From Gordius sp. MW1 (Eukaryota > Nematomorpha > Gordioida > Gordea > Gordiidae): a stretch of DNA of 64,000 nucleotides. A program made the position numbers and the translations under genes. The stretch covers positions 23,086,001-23,150,000 of the forward strand of contig OZ038530.1 in assembly GCA_964036665.1 (NCBI GenBank), read 5' to 3'. The notes beneath the pieces were generated by a model that saw nothing but the letters and a program-made list of their open reading frames with translations, was not told the origin of the DNA and did not search any database. This document shows, in pieces, positions 23,138 through 35,907 of the stretch; the first letter of the stretch is position 1; each line of letters starts with the position of its first letter.

Positions 23138-24360
23138 GGCATTTAAACAGATAGTATGGTTAAATGATGTGTTGCTTAATAACTTTTAACTTTCTATCAT
23201 CACCAATTAAATAATAAGCTGTAGTAGTCTGCTTTAAGTAACTTTAATTCGTTGATAGTAAAACAAATATTATTTTGCCCTCACATTCAATTTATTGTGG
23301 TGGTAAAAATATGAAAATATTGACGAAACGCGATTTTTGTAGTTTTACACGAATCATTTTGTATATTTTAGATGTGGCATATTTATGCTACAAATAAAAT
23401 GCTAAATACTTTCATAAGATCTTTTATGCAACGCATTTTATGCTTATTCCGCTAATTTCCTCCTTTTTTATTGCTGTATGTTGAGCAATGTTAATGCTTA
23501 TAAACGTATTAGTAGCTAAAATTTCAAAAGAACTCTTCGATTGACTAAATTGCTGAGGCCTCTCTAACAATCATTTATTTTGAATTAAATAAGCTTTCTC
23601 TGGAATACTTCCTCCGAATAATTCATATGCAATCATGCATTTGAGATTTTAAATCCCGATAATTATTATCAACCTATAACAAAGCTTAGATTTTATCCTA
23701 GCCAAATGATTTGGCTAGAGACCTATCCCGTTCACAATTATGTTTGCCCCATTCTTGATATTCCATGATACATAGGAATTGTTGTCAAAGTTATAAGTAA
23801 CAAATGATTTCTTTTTAAGTACCTAAAAGTGACCTTATTGTTCAAAAAGTATCTAGGTTATTTAGTAATATTCCTTTGTTTTGTTCTAGATTTTTATAAA
23901 AATGTCGTTAATTGCATGGGTATAGAAACTATTTGACATTTAACCTATTTTAAATAAATTTGGGAATAAATTATTAACGAGCTGTGCCCAACAAAGCGTT
24001 GCTTTGGCTTAGTTCTTTCTTGGCATAATAATAATTGGTACCTATCAATAGGAAATATATGAAAGAATTTATAAGCTGAAAGAGAGTTGATGATGTAATA
24101 AAAATATGAACTTCATAGGAAAAGGCATATTTATTATTAATTAAATAGATTTATCACAGTTTTAAATACTTATTAGGTAGCAATGTTTAGCGATAATATG
24201 CATAATTGGGTGACAGAAGCGTTTATAAACCACAAAAGAAGTCAATGATAAGAGAAAAATTCTAGTACAGCGGGTTTTAGTATATTGTCAAAGCCTAAAA
24301 TCTACAGTAATAAAACGAAGAGATAGTAGAAAAGCTCCTTAAAATTTGGTTTAATGAATT
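23138..24360. other. AT-rich intergenic sequence with one possible repeat terminus
   Basis: No gene supported. GAGCTGTGCCCAACAAAGCG followed by TTGCTTTGG at 23980-24010 looks like a transposon terminus with a short hairpin. Its partner was not found. Confidence 0.4.
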
Positions 24361-24370
24361 CTTTTACAAT

Positions 24371-24690
24371 CTACTCAAACCCCTGAAGTAAACAATCAAA
24401 AGTGTTTGGCCCCCTGTTCGAGTGCCTCTTATTAATGGCGCTTCGGTAGAGGAACTTCCAGCGCTTAGAGCTTAGCTCCACGCTCAGGTCACGAATGACC
24501 CGAAGCTTTCCCAAGTCGTAAGCTCGGTCTATTTTTATCAAACAACAATATTCGCATCGCAGTAGGCCTAAGATAGGACAAGGGCATAGCCAGGATTGCC
24601 TCAAGGGGGGGGGGGGTTTCAAAAAAACTTATTTCATAATACTATTAAAAAAATTTAACGGGGCCCCCGAGGAGATGGGGGTCTGGGGAG
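24371..24690. repeat. GC-richer island with MITE-like end
   Basis: GGGCATAGCCAGGATTGCC and a 12-G run at about 24583-24616 match the left end of the CATGGGCGTAG family. The preceding 24371-24570 (GAGTGCCTCTTATTAATGGC, ACGAATGACCCGAAGC) is unusually GC-rich for this window, and the 83-codon minus-strand open frame across it has no recognised homology. Probably another repeat remnant. Confidence 0.4.
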
Positions 24691-25860
24691 TTATGATTGG
24701 TTTTTGGCAAAAAATGCATTAATAATATCTTAAGCGACGCAAATTGCAAATAGCTCCTTCCAATTTTTCTGTTTGCGCTAATTAGGGTCATTGTTTAAAC
24801 TAAACACTTGCATTAGCCTTTTGGGCTTAAAACACCAAAACTAAAAAGTATATATTGAATAGTTATATTATCGAACCATGCGAGGATCTAAAATACGTAG
24901 TTATAATGTTTAGCCTGTTCAATAATTCATTGGCGGCTAACTAGACGAACGATAATTTATTGGTGAATTTGGTATATAAATGAGGAAACCAAACAACTTG
25001 GTCTGAAAGCTATTTTTTGCCTCATTAAAGCATACATCATTTAAGCTTTGTTATGTTTATCTTGCATAAAGAATAAAGGTATAGAAAATATGGCGGAGCT
25101 TAGCTTATAAATTTAGGTCTTTGTGATTAGTGTCTATCTCGTCTCAGGTGCCATTATGAGAATCTCGATCTCGTCTTGGCATAGAAAAATCTTGATCTCT
25201 TCTAATCTAGACAATAGATCTCGACATGGCCTTTTAAAAATGTTGTAACTATTTAACTTTTCCCTCTAATTTATTTATATATTATATCTTCTTTGTTTAT
25301 CAGTCGTCGGGTTTGTTTTAAAAAGTTTCTTTCATCTTGATCGGGTAAGGGCCATATAATTTATCTTCTTAAATATTTAACTTTGTCCACTACCCCGTTT
25401 CACATGGAGACGTTACACAAGGTCCTTCAATTCCTCTCCTCTCCGGTACGTTTTTGTCCAGTATTTTACGATTTACATTCGTCCTTCTTAGTATATGCTC
25501 TTCCACTTTACCCGCTTTCCGTTAATCATTTCCACCATAGGTTGAATACCCATTTTTTGTCCTGAGAAATTGATTCGTCATATGTTCCAGGGTTGTATAT
25601 TTTTTGTGACGTTTGGTGGTCATGTTTCACCTCCTTAAAGTAGCACCGGTGTAATGATCTGAAACGTCGACATTTAAAAAACGACGACGCTTAATTGAGC
25701 ATTCCTATTGGTCAATATGGCATAATAACCAGTTATATGCCATATCACATGATCTTCCTAGAAGCACAATTGGTAAGTTTTGGAACAAAAACATCTATTT
25801 TTTTGAAGACACTAAAATGACGACACAAGACTTTCAAAATAATACAAGTAGTTACTTAGC
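24691..25860. other. Intergenic, diverged repeat only
   Basis: The only structure is the 25300-25560 stretch, which is related to 1980-2240. The 60-codon open frame at 25383 lies within it and is not considered a gene. Confidence 0.45.
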
Positions 25861-25864
25861 ATTG

Positions 25865-26260
25865 TTATCTTAGTTATAAATTAGATTTAGAAAATGACCA
25901 ACTGAGTCAGATTACAAATCATCAAAGTTGATAATTGTACATAATCAAATCTTTTTTTCATACCGTATGTATTTGGCATATTAATTCATATAATAATTTA
26001 TATTAGATCAAGATAATCCAGACTTTGAATTTGAAAATAGCCATTTGAGTCAGTTTTTCAAACTTGATTTTTGAGTATTAATGAAATCATTTTTTAAACC
26101 ATATGTATTTGTAAATTACAAATTAATTTATATAATAATTTATATTAGATCATAATAATTCAGAGTTTAAAATATCCAGTTGAGTCAAATATAATCAAAT
26201 TATCAATCTTGATATTTGAGTATAGAATCAAATCTTTTTTCATGCCAGATGCATTCAAAA
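25865..26260. repeat. Three tandem diverged copies of a ~130-bp AT-rich unit
   Basis: Repeated landmarks in order: (A/T)TGAGTCAG or TTGAGTCAAA, TCAAAGTTGATA/TCAATCTTGATA, AATCAAATCTTTTTT, CATATGTATTTG, and AATAATTTATATTAGATCA. A satellite-like local expansion; no coding. Confidence 0.55.
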
Positions 26261-27177
26261 AACTTTATTAAAATTTGTTGTAATTATTGTTAAATTATGA
26301 AGATCAGCTTAAAGTCAAGTACATGTATTTAATACATGTACTTAAATATCCCTAAGGTTATTATAAATGTAATAAATGAAATATTGATTTTATCAATTAA
26401 ATTACCTTAGGTTATAAGCTTTACCAAAATTACATTTAAAAGGATAGACTTATAAACATAGATATAATGATCATATCAAAAGATAAGTAAATGCATAGTG
26501 TGAAAATATTATGAATTTTAATTATGCTTGTAAACCATGGTTGAATTATAATCAATATAATTTGTGAATATCTTAAATCATTAACTGAAAACATCTGTTG
26601 ATTGATGTTTGTGTTAGCCTATAGAAATTTAATTTCAAATTTCAAGAAATATTTTTGATTGGCATGTCGATTTTTTTGAGCGTCGTGGAAAGGTTATTCA
26701 CCGGTCTTACAATGGATATGTAGGCTCTTTAAATGGAATTTTCTTGTTGCACATTACTCCGGATATACTTCACCATTTAAGCCATCCTTTTTAGGTCTGG
26801 GCATTGACAATGTAGCATCCAGCCAGGTATATAAACCTGTATTTATTGGGTAGTTTGGAAGGTTATTTAACAATAAGGTGATTGTAACGTTCGTCTCATG
26901 TACACCATTTTTTGATCGTTGACCCTTGAACCATATCTAGTTAAGCGCTTTGACTATCCACTTCTTCAAATACTTTCTCCTTTGTCTCTTCGCATAGTAC
27001 TATATCTATAGCATAAATGACAATGGCTTTTGAATGTCTTGAATAATTTAATAGATTATAAAAAAATTTATTATGTTTTAAAGTAATAAAATTTTAAGGG
27101 GCAAAATTGATGATGAAAAATCAAGAAGAATATTTGTTAAGCAGCGAGATGCCAAATATTTAATGTGCCAAATTGCA
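26261..27177. other. Sequence upstream of the IMPase gene, no feature seen
   Basis: This is probably the original upstream region of the IMPase gene, since only two transposon insertions separate it from the start codon. No core promoter element could be defended. Confidence 0.4.
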
Positions 27178-27466
27178 GGACCAGGCTATGTATTCTCGAT
27201 TTTGAGTGATAAATAACAAAACGTAAAACTCATTTCTTAAACGTTCCATTCCCGAGCGCAATCATCGCGTTCAAATTTGTATGTTATTGTTTAAAAATAA
27301 TCCTTTCAAGTCAAATTATCTTTAAGGGACTAAGTTAAGGTTTGGGGTTAGGGTTTTAGGTCAGCGTTTTAGGTTAGGGTTAGGATTAGATGCAATGGAA
27401 CGTTTAAGAAATGCGTTTTACGTTTTGTTATTTATCACTCAAAATCGAGAATACATAGCCTAGGCC
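27178..27466. mobile_element. Mutator-like MITE, perfect 9-bp TSD
   Basis: Long inverted ends share GGCTATGTATTCTCGATTTT and on through AACAAAACGTAAAA and TTCTTAAACGTTCCATT. CAAATTGCA is duplicated exactly on both sides (27169-27177, 27467-27475). Nine-base TSDs and long TIRs are typical of Mutator-like elements. 289 bp, non-coding. Confidence 0.85.
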
Positions 27467-27493
27467 CAAATTGCACGCGAGATAAATTTTTAA

Positions 27494-29347
27494 GGGCTAG
27501 GCTATGTATTCTCGATTCAGAGTGATAAATAACAAAACGTAAAATGCATTTCTTAAACGTTCCATTCCCGAGCGTAATCATCGCGTTCGTTAATTTGTGT
27601 GTTATTGTTTACAAATTTTTTTAAATTCGCCATTTTTGCTTGTTCTAATCCATATGGTAAGACAACATTTTGTGGCAATATAAAGGTATGATAAATAGAT
27701 ATATTAACTAATTTCCTAGATAAATAATTTGAAATTTTTTTCTTAGATAAGTTGCAAAAGAGGTGGGAAAAATACATCAACCATTCAAAGGTTCAACATA
27801 TTTGTCTCATTTACTAAAACATCAATCAATAGTTGATTTAAATACATCAACCATTTAAATGTTCAGCATATTTGTCTCATTTACTAAAATACCAATAAAT
27901 AGTTGATTAACCATTGTATTTAAGAATTTACAACATACATCTAATAGGTTTTTTTAATGAGGTTGAAAACCTTATTTGTTATCCGTGTAATACAATAAAC
28001 CTTGTGTTGTTGCTCATATTATTGTTGTTAGCAGTGTTATATTCAACATATTAATACTATTTGTGATTCAGGGAGAGTTACAATTATTAATTGCTATGCA
28101 ATTTATATTAATAAGAATGACTATTTCAGTATTTTATCAAATTTATAATATGATTTTCATTAGAAATCATTAGTATAACAATTAAATTTGCAATTTTGCA
28201 TACATATTCTGACAAATCCTTAAATATTAGTTTGTAAAAATCTGAATACATTTATACATAGATCATTAAGAGTCACATAATAATATAAGTGCTGTTTTCT
28301 TATTTTAAGAGTTAATTGGTAGTATCAGAATCCTGTATGTTCTAAAAGTGAAAAGCTTTGTGCATATAGTTACCAACAATTTATTAATTCTATTTTCAAA
28401 ACTTATTTTTTAAATGATGTTATAATCTAAAAGTTACTCAAGATAGTTACCAACAATCTTCTATTTCATTTTTTATAAAAGGCACATTAAAATGTCAAAA
28501 GCATTTTCAATATTTTTACCTAATGTTATAATCAAAAAGTTACTCAAGATAGTTACCAACAATCTTCTATTTCATTTTTTATAAAATGCACGTATAAAAA
28601 TGTCAAAAGCATTTTCAAATCTATTTTTTATAACATGCTATCTTAAAAAATACAGTTTATTTAAATTGAGCCAAATTCAGCAAACCTTTTAGGAAATTTA
28701 TTGAATCTCTAAAAAAATAACACTCAAATATGTCAGCTGCAGTTTATTATTTTTAAGCAATAAGAAACAATGGTGAATCAACTATTGATTGATGTTTTAG
28801 TAAATGAGAAAAATATGTTGAACATTTGACTGGTTGATGTATTATCCCACCTCTTTTGCAACTGATCTAAGAACATAATTCAGAAAATAATTCAATTATT
28901 TATCTAGGAAAATAGCTAATATATCAATTTATCATACCTTTTTATTGCCACAAAATGTTGAATAAATGAACAAATCTTGTTTGAAGAGATTAAAAATTCA
29001 AAATTATTTATCTAGGAAAATAGTTAATACATCAATTTATCATACCTTTTTATTGCCACAAAATGTTGAATAAATGAACAAATCTTGTTTGAAGAGATTA
29101 AAGATTCAAAATTATTTATCTAGGAAAATAGTTAATATATCTATTTATCCTACCTTTATATTGCCACAAAATGTTGTTGTTTCCATATGGATTAGAACAA
29201 GCAAAAATGGCGAATTAAAAAAAAATTTGTAAACAATAACACACAAATTAACGAACGCGATGATTGCGCTAGGGAATGGAACGTTTAAGAAATGCGTTTT
29301 ACGTTTTGTTATTTAGCACTCTGAATCGAGAATACATAGCCTAGGCC
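27494..29347. mobile_element. 1.85-kb Mutator-like element with ~300-bp inverted ends, abutting the IMPase start codon
   Basis: Ends GGGCTAGGCTATGTATTCTC and its inverse ..GCCTAGGCC. The flanking 9-mer AATTTTTAA occurs at 27485-27493 and 29348-29356. The arms pair for roughly 300 bp, including AAAATGGCGAATT/AATTCGCCATTTT and CTTTTGCAA-type text. The right arm has a direct duplication (28890-29180), and 28360-28620 holds tandem GTTACCAACAATCTTCTATT units. No transposase frame. Same family as 27178-27466. Confidence 0.85.
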
Positions 29348-29356
29348 AATTTTTAA

Positions 29357-32300
29357 ATGTTTTTGATTGAATATGAGGAGTGGTATGAATATGGATTGGA
29401 TCTGGCAAAACAAGGAGGAAAGGTAATCTATTAAAGTAAGTTATATATCTTTAGATGATGCTTGATGCATTTCATAAAGAAAAAAAGATAGATACGAAAT
29501 TAACATTCGCTGATATGGTAACTGAAACGGATAAGGCTATTGAGAAATTTATTTTTGACAACATTCGAAAAAAATACAAAGGCCATATGTAACTTGATAT
29601 TTGGAAAAATATTTGAAGTAACTATAGTTGCTTAGGGGAAGAAAGCGAGAATAAACCTCAATGGTCAGATGATCCAACTTGGATTTTAGATCCTATTGAT
29701 GGAACAACCAATTTTATACACCAATTCCCCTATAGTGCAGTCAGTTTAGCAGTTTCAATTAATAAAAAGGTAAGCCTAATAATTTTATTTATGGTTAACA
29801 ATGTTGGCAAAAAAATCTAATTTATATGACATTATTAACATGCTTTGATTTTGATGAATAATTTGTGCATTATATATTCAAGAAAATAATGATAATACCT
29901 TAGTTTATGTAGGATTATTTTTTATATATAGATTATAATTGGAATAGTGTATAATCCTATGTTAGATCTTATGTACACAGCTAAATGTGGTCAAGGTGCA
30001 TTTTGCAATGGCAAAAGATTGCATGCTTCTAAAGCAAAAGGTATCTATTACTAAATATATTTTTTTAAAGTTAGATATAGATTATTATAATATATAAGTA
30101 ACTTTACAAATCAACTTATTTATGTTAAAATGCTTTATTAGCAATGAAGGAATCATTGATTTTCACTGAGGTTGGGTCGTTACGTGAGCCTAATATATTT
30201 GTTAAAAAGATAGAGAATTACAAAAAAATTGGAGCTGCCTCTCATGGGTATTTGTTAATTGCATATAATCATGACACATTCAATTTTATGTAAACTAAGG
30301 TATATTTGAATAAGTTGTATGTGTAAGTCATGTAATTTTGGATGTCCAACATTCAGTGAGAGTTTGAAATTTTATTTTTTGTTTTTTTAAGAAACCAATT
30401 TTTTTTAGAATTTATAGTGAAAGACTTCTTGTCCTATCCAATTTGTAATTTTTGCATAGCGTGGAAACTTATAAGGGTTTTTAATTGATGAGGATTTATG
30501 CATTTTGCTTTTGCAAATAGACTAGATTATGACCACTGGTTTGCTTTAATTATTAGACCTACACTCGAGCCCAAATTCCCTTAATGTTTGTGGGCCCACT
30601 GATTAGCTGTATACATATTGTCTAGGTTGTTGCTATATATCAAATACTTGCTAAATTGGCTAAATAATTCTTGGCATATTAAATAATGACCGTTGCTTAC
30701 TTCTACTTTATTTGCCCCCTGCCAAAGGCCAAAATTATCAATTTCTTTTATTGCTATTTTAATTAGCTACTTTGTACATTTATTCCCTTTTGTTATTAAC
30801 CTAAATTTTGCATTGATAATATATTGTTCTTGTTAATAAGATTAAGCATATAGACTTTGTGGCTGTCTGCTGGCCACTGACCAATTGGAAAATATGACCA
30901 CTGGCTTAAGTGTGATCTGGAATTTTTTAAAATATTTGCCCCTTATGTAGACCCTGAAGTAGAAAAATGACCACTGGCCAAACTGTATGTCGAATTTTTC
31001 TCTATATTGTAATTATAGGCTATTTGGCCGTCTGCTGACTACTGATAAATGTAAAAAATGACCACTGGCCAAAGTGGTATCTTTTAATTAGGTTAGAATT
31101 TGATATAAGGCAATGATAAAGGAGGTTATAATGAAGAACGAATGAAAGAAAACCTATGCCTCAAAATGAATTATAAAATGCTAACTAGCTTTTTGCATAA
31201 AAATACTTAAAAAGCTAAATTTTTGGAATAATAAACTGCTATAAAACATTTATGAATATTTATTTATTGAGGTAAGTTATTAATGAAAATAATATATGTA
31301 AAAAAACAATTATAACGTTGTACGAGTATTATCTGACTCCCTGCTTGACCATTGCCCCCACCCAGAGGCATTCTCGCCCCTTCTCACCTATCTCGCCCAT
31401 AAATTGCATAGCAAATGTGCTACGTTTATACGAAGTACAGATGAGTTTTGTAAAAACAATACCCCAAAATAGGCGAATGTACCAAAACGAACTCCAGGTC
31501 GGACCCTCGGCGGGGTGTTAGGGTCACAGTCCTTAACGCCTCTCCCCCCCCCCCCTTCCCCTGTTGTAATTCATTTAAATCTTTTTAAATAATAATCCGT
31601 CAACTAACGTGTTAAGTTTTTATATAAAGGATACGATCTATGGGTTCTGCTGCACTCAATTTGTGCTTTGTAGCTTGTGGCCAAGGTGATGCAGGTTATG
31701 AATATGGTATTCATATTTGGGACATGGCTGCTGGAGTACTTATTGTCACTGAAGCTGGGGGTCTAGCTATGGACCCTTCAGGTATATTAAAGATTTGAAT
31801 AATTTAGACACTAATTTTTTTATGTTATAGCTAAATATACATAATAAGTATTATAAATATTTGGAAACATTACAGTATTGCTATTGATCTATATTATATA
31901 AATAAAAATATAAAAAATAGGAGAAGGGGAGACCGGGGCTAGTCGTAGCCCGGGGTTAATTATCTTTGTAATTATTTTTTAAAACGATAATGATATATAA
32001 TTAAAATTTAAACCTTAAGTGTATTTTTTGATAAGGTATAAGTAAAAATTTTTTTCTTTATAAAAAATAAAATATAAAATTTTTCTAGAGGAAAAGATTT
32101 TTTGGGGCTATTAGTAGCCTTGACAAAATTTTTTATTTTCGACATAAAATTTTTTTGGCTGTATATTTTGGACTCTATCTTGTAAAGGGATATTTTTTAT
32201 ATAAAACCCGTCTAATGATTAAATTCTTATTTGCAATATAACATGTTTAATTATTAATTGTTTATAAAAATAGGGGTTGGGGCTAGTCGGAGAGAAGCTT

Positions 32301-35146
32301 GTACTAGCCATTTTTCATTGCGTAGACAAATGTCAAGATTTAAAAAACAATAGCTTTGTTTAATAATAATTTATCTTAAAGTAATATGGAATTATAATAG
32401 ACTATTTAAAGGTTTTCCATTGCAGAATTTGTCTTTTATGGGTACTAAATCAGATTGCCATCATGACCCTTTTTTATTTGTATTATGTAAAATCTAACCA
32501 TATTCATTTGCATTCTCTATGTTTTTTTTAATAATAAAACAATCCTTTTATTGATTTGAGTTAGCATACACAATAGAAAGTGAAAACGTAAGGGTATCTA
32601 TCCCACAAAAGGGGCTATAACTTGCCCCGGGCATTTTTTAAATTTTTAGGATTTTTGTTTTTTTTTAAATTTAATATGTGAGAAAAATATTAATTTTTCA
32701 ATCCGAATTTTTTTCCTATAGTAAAAATAGACCTTAAAATTACGTTCCAACAAAAAAATTGAAAAAATAGTTTCTAGTTTTTTTAAAACGCGATTTAATT
32801 TTTTTTGGCTATTTAGCCCAGTCTCCCCTAATTATAATCCTCTGTTAACCCTAAAATTACCAATGTAACCTTTAAGTTAGAACTATTAAAATGATGTTTA
32901 TTTAAAAAGTATCTATCGAAATTAAATTTTAATTTTTTTTAATTCATTTCAATACACAGCTGTTGCCCAATAACCTCGCATAACGGTTATCTCCTTCGGA
33001 TCTCTCGTTATTTTATTTCAAAGTTCACAATTTTTTCATTTTTCACCCCTCTTTAACAATTCAATTATATGGGAAAACAAACTTGAGTTATAAAATCATT
33101 TTTGCATGCTCTGAAAGAGTAATTTCTGCCTATTCTTTTGATATAAATTTATTTTTATAATTATATTTTCATCCTACCTTTTTTAACTTTGGGAAGGCAT
33201 TTTTGGCAACAAGTTATTTAGGTATTTTTAAACCTTGTAAACGATGCCCGTTAACAACTACACTACAAAAAACAGATTTAAAATTTTAGAAGCCATCTTA
33301 TAATAAGTCTTGTTCATCTACCTTTGATTTAAAGCCACAGACACAACAACGTTTTAAGAAAAGTTTTAGATTTGTTCTTAAAATATGAGGGTTTTAATAA
33401 ACTTTGCATAAATTTTTAAACAGTTTGATTATACCGCTTTTAGGACATTGAATGATCTGTTAAAAGAATTGGAATGCCCTAATTTTGATATAAAAGAAGT
33501 TATTTTTTTCCTCCACTCCAAGCGAGGAAGGTGACAGAAAGTTGAGATAAAATAAAAGCCGATTTGGAGCATCTACTTAGTCAATGATTACGTCTTGTGT
33601 AGAGATTCTTTTTCGGTCTATCCTTCCAAGATAATTTAAATTAGCGGGATGATGAAAAATATTTTTTCCATTTGGTCGCAAGGAAGGTGATAGTACAGAC
33701 GTCCCATAATAGGTTTCAGGAGATAACAAAATATTTACATTTATGCGACAGTTTAAAGTTCACCCTGACTTACAAATTTGCCAGAGTGCGAGAGTTATTA
33801 AATCTTTTAAATAGACATTTTAAGAAAAATTTCAAATATGTAAAAGCATCAAATATTTCATTTGCCGAAACCATGTCCCCTATTATGGACACCATACCAC
33901 CAAACAATTTATAAAATTAAAGCCAATCGCTTTCGATATAACTATGTTCAGCGGAAACAAGGCCTGATGACTTTCAATTTATCAGGGTGCTTAGTGTATT
34001 CTACCACATCCAAAAAATATTTAGGTGAGTCATAATGTACCTTTTTATGAATTACTGGAAAAAAATTATGTATGTAATATATGTTTTGGTAATTATTTTA
34101 CTAGCACAAAATTAGTAAATGCACTCTCAAAAATTAATCTTGGCGCGACAGGAACAGTCTGAACGAATCGAATAAATTTCCTCTAATTGATCCTAAAGTT
34201 TTGTAAAAAAACGAGGTTATTTAGAGAAAAAAAGTTACTTCAAATTTATTAGCAATACAATATAATGACACCTGTATAGTCAGCATGTTATCGAAATGTC
34301 ATGCCAGATATAAGGAAATCGGCGGAATGGGTTCAAGCAACAAGTTGAAGTCAAGAATACAAGTTGATTGCCCGTTTTTGGTTTAAATGATAGATTTGAC
34401 CTAAATATTCATTCTACAAAGATTTCTTATGGGGAAAAAATGCTATTTGCTTTTGAATGCACTAGCATAGACGCGGCGTGTCAAAATGTATGGCAAATAT
34501 ACAATTCAAACAATGAGTTTATTTCATTATGCAACTTTATAAGATCTAAGTATTGTTTTATTTCAAAAAATGATTTTCAACCAAAAAGAAGTGGTTGCTT
34601 TGTTTTAAAAGGATATAAACCTAATATTTTAAAATATCAAAAAGAAGCCTGTTTACAGAGACGCTGTAAAGTTTGTAAGAAAGTCAAAGGCCTTAAATGT
34701 TCTTATTGTAATGCCGGATTGCATTTAAAATGCTTGGCTCATTATCATGATTTATAATTAATTTTTATGTAATTGATTTAAATAAAAAATTAAATGTTAC
34801 ATAGGTGACACCCCCTATCTACTTAAGTGCATTGTTTACCAAAAAAATTTCAACTGACTGTTCTTAACTAGACCCTAGGGATGCGAAATAATTATTTTTT
34901 ACAATAATTTGACCTGCTAAAAATTAGTGGTACCTGGCAGGTTAATTACATTCGTTATATTTATCATAAAAAACTATTATTTTCTAATGTTTAATTAGAT
35001 CTAATAATGAAATCTCATGAATTTATTCTTATGTTATAGGTGGAGAATTAGACCTTCTCTCTAGGAAATTTTTGGTTGCCGGTACACCGGAATTGGGGCG
35101 AGAAGTGTGCTCATTGTTGACACCCATCAAATTTGAACGGGATTGA
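29357..35146 (+). CDS. Inositol monophosphatase, seven exons
   Basis: Exons: 29357-29422, 29455-29588, 29628-29769, 29932-30040, 30142-30247, 31630-31781, 35040-35146 (TGA). All junctions are GT..AG with matching phases, giving 816 nt and 271 residues, against about 277 in animal IMPases. Metal and active-site motifs of the FIG/IMPase fold are all present: [41 protein letters not shown] and [18 protein letters not shown]. The enzyme hydrolyses inositol monophosphates to free inositol in the cytosol, using Mg2+, feeding the phosphoinositide cycle. The substrate assignment follows the family, and related sugar-phosphatases share the fold. The start ATG is the first codon after the transposon TSD and begins [19 protein letters not shown], like other IMPase N termini. 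The last intron (3.3 kb) holds transposon relics. No disabling change seen. Confidence 0.92.
30248..31629. repeat. Repeat-filled IMPase intron 5
   Basis: Contains a reverse copy of the 3541-3890 repeat (GTCTAGGTTGTTGCTATATA at about 30621), diverged inverse CCAATGG-hairpin units (AATATGACCACTGG near 30890, AAATGACCACTGGCCAA near 30965 and 31055), and an inverse fragment of the ATGCAATTTATGGGCGAG module at 31360-31450. No exon was seen between the flanking coding exons. Confidence 0.6.
31920..32832. mobile_element. TIR element in the last IMPase intron (AGGGGAGACCGGGGCTAG ends)
   Basis: The left end AGGGGAGACCGGGGCTAGTC and right end TAGCCCAGTCTCCCCTA are inverted matches. An internal TAGGGGTTGGGGCTAGTCGG lies at about 32271. 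The interior is A/T homopolymer-rich with no coding frame. A clear TSD was not defined. Confidence 0.55.
33440..34757 (+). pseudogene. piggyBac-family transposase relic in IMPase intron 6
   Basis: Discontinuous frames on the plus strand read [15 protein letters not shown] and [19 protein letters not shown] (about 33710-33830), the piggyBac DDE-domain entry region. A 129-codon frame (34368-34757) contains [20 protein letters not shown] and ends in a Cys-His cluster, [18 protein letters not shown] followed by [10 protein letters not shown], the zinc-binding tail of piggyBac transposases. Between them are stops and frame changes (33915-34367). An intact enzyme cuts at TTAA. This copy cannot encode one. 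Its terminal repeats were not located. Confidence 0.75.
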
Positions 35147-35449
35147 TGACTATGGCTTAACTCTTACTTGTCACTCTAGACATTTTTGCATTAATCTCTT
35201 TAAACAATTATTTAAAACAAAAGATTTACACCTGATTAAGGTGCTCGGAAATTTGTAAAGTGATAAAGCTTTATATAATCTTCTCCTTAGATTATATATC
35301 ATTAGATTACAAGTAAATACAAAGGCGTTTTAAATGAAATGAATAATTATTAAAATTGATTTTAAATAAGCTGAATATTGTTATGCTTAAATGATCAGTA
35401 AAGTTTTTTGTAGTTAAATATAATTTAGACTTGTCAATCCGTTTATATG
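35147..35449. other. IMPase 3' flank
   Basis: Downstream of the IMPase stop codon; probable 3' UTR and spacer. No unambiguous poly(A) site was assigned and no other feature is seen. Confidence 0.45.
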
Positions 35450-35907
35450 AATATTGTTGTATAAAAACGGCGGGTTTGGATTGATAACGTAAGTAGAGGG
35501 AAATGGAACGCAATATTTCGAGCACTTGCCCATCTTCAGGAAAAAATAAAATAAAAGAAGATGAAGCTCAAAAGATATAAATGAAGTAAAGATTCTTTTA
35601 CTTTTTCGCTTACTATTATTTAGCTATTTCTTTTCGCACCTTTTTTTCTTAGTGTCCACGTGTACTTATTCTATTCTTATAGAAACATCCATCCCTACAA
35701 TCGCTGTTGTTAATTTCTCGCTACAACCAGTTTTTGTAATTTTTTATTGTTTTCATTTCTATATAATCGTGTTTCACTTTACTTAATTTTTATTTTTTGA
35801 GACTTCATCTTTTTTTCCTGAAGATGGGCAAGTGCCCGAAATATTGCGTTCCGTTTCCCTCTACTCACGTTATCAATCTAAACCCACCGTTTTTATACAA
35901 CAATATT
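35450..35907. mobile_element. 458-bp foldback element with ~95-bp near-perfect inverted ends
   Basis: The left arm AATATTGTTGTATAAAAACGG..TTGCCCATCTTCAGGAAAAAA matches the inverse of the right arm (CCTGAAGATGGGCAAGTGCC..CCGTTTTTATACAACAATATT) with few differences. The outer 25 bases resemble the TAGTGTTGTAAAAACGGCTG ends of the MITE family at 54673 and 61068. No TSD is obvious. The 72-codon minus frame across the left arm is not a gene. Confidence 0.75.
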
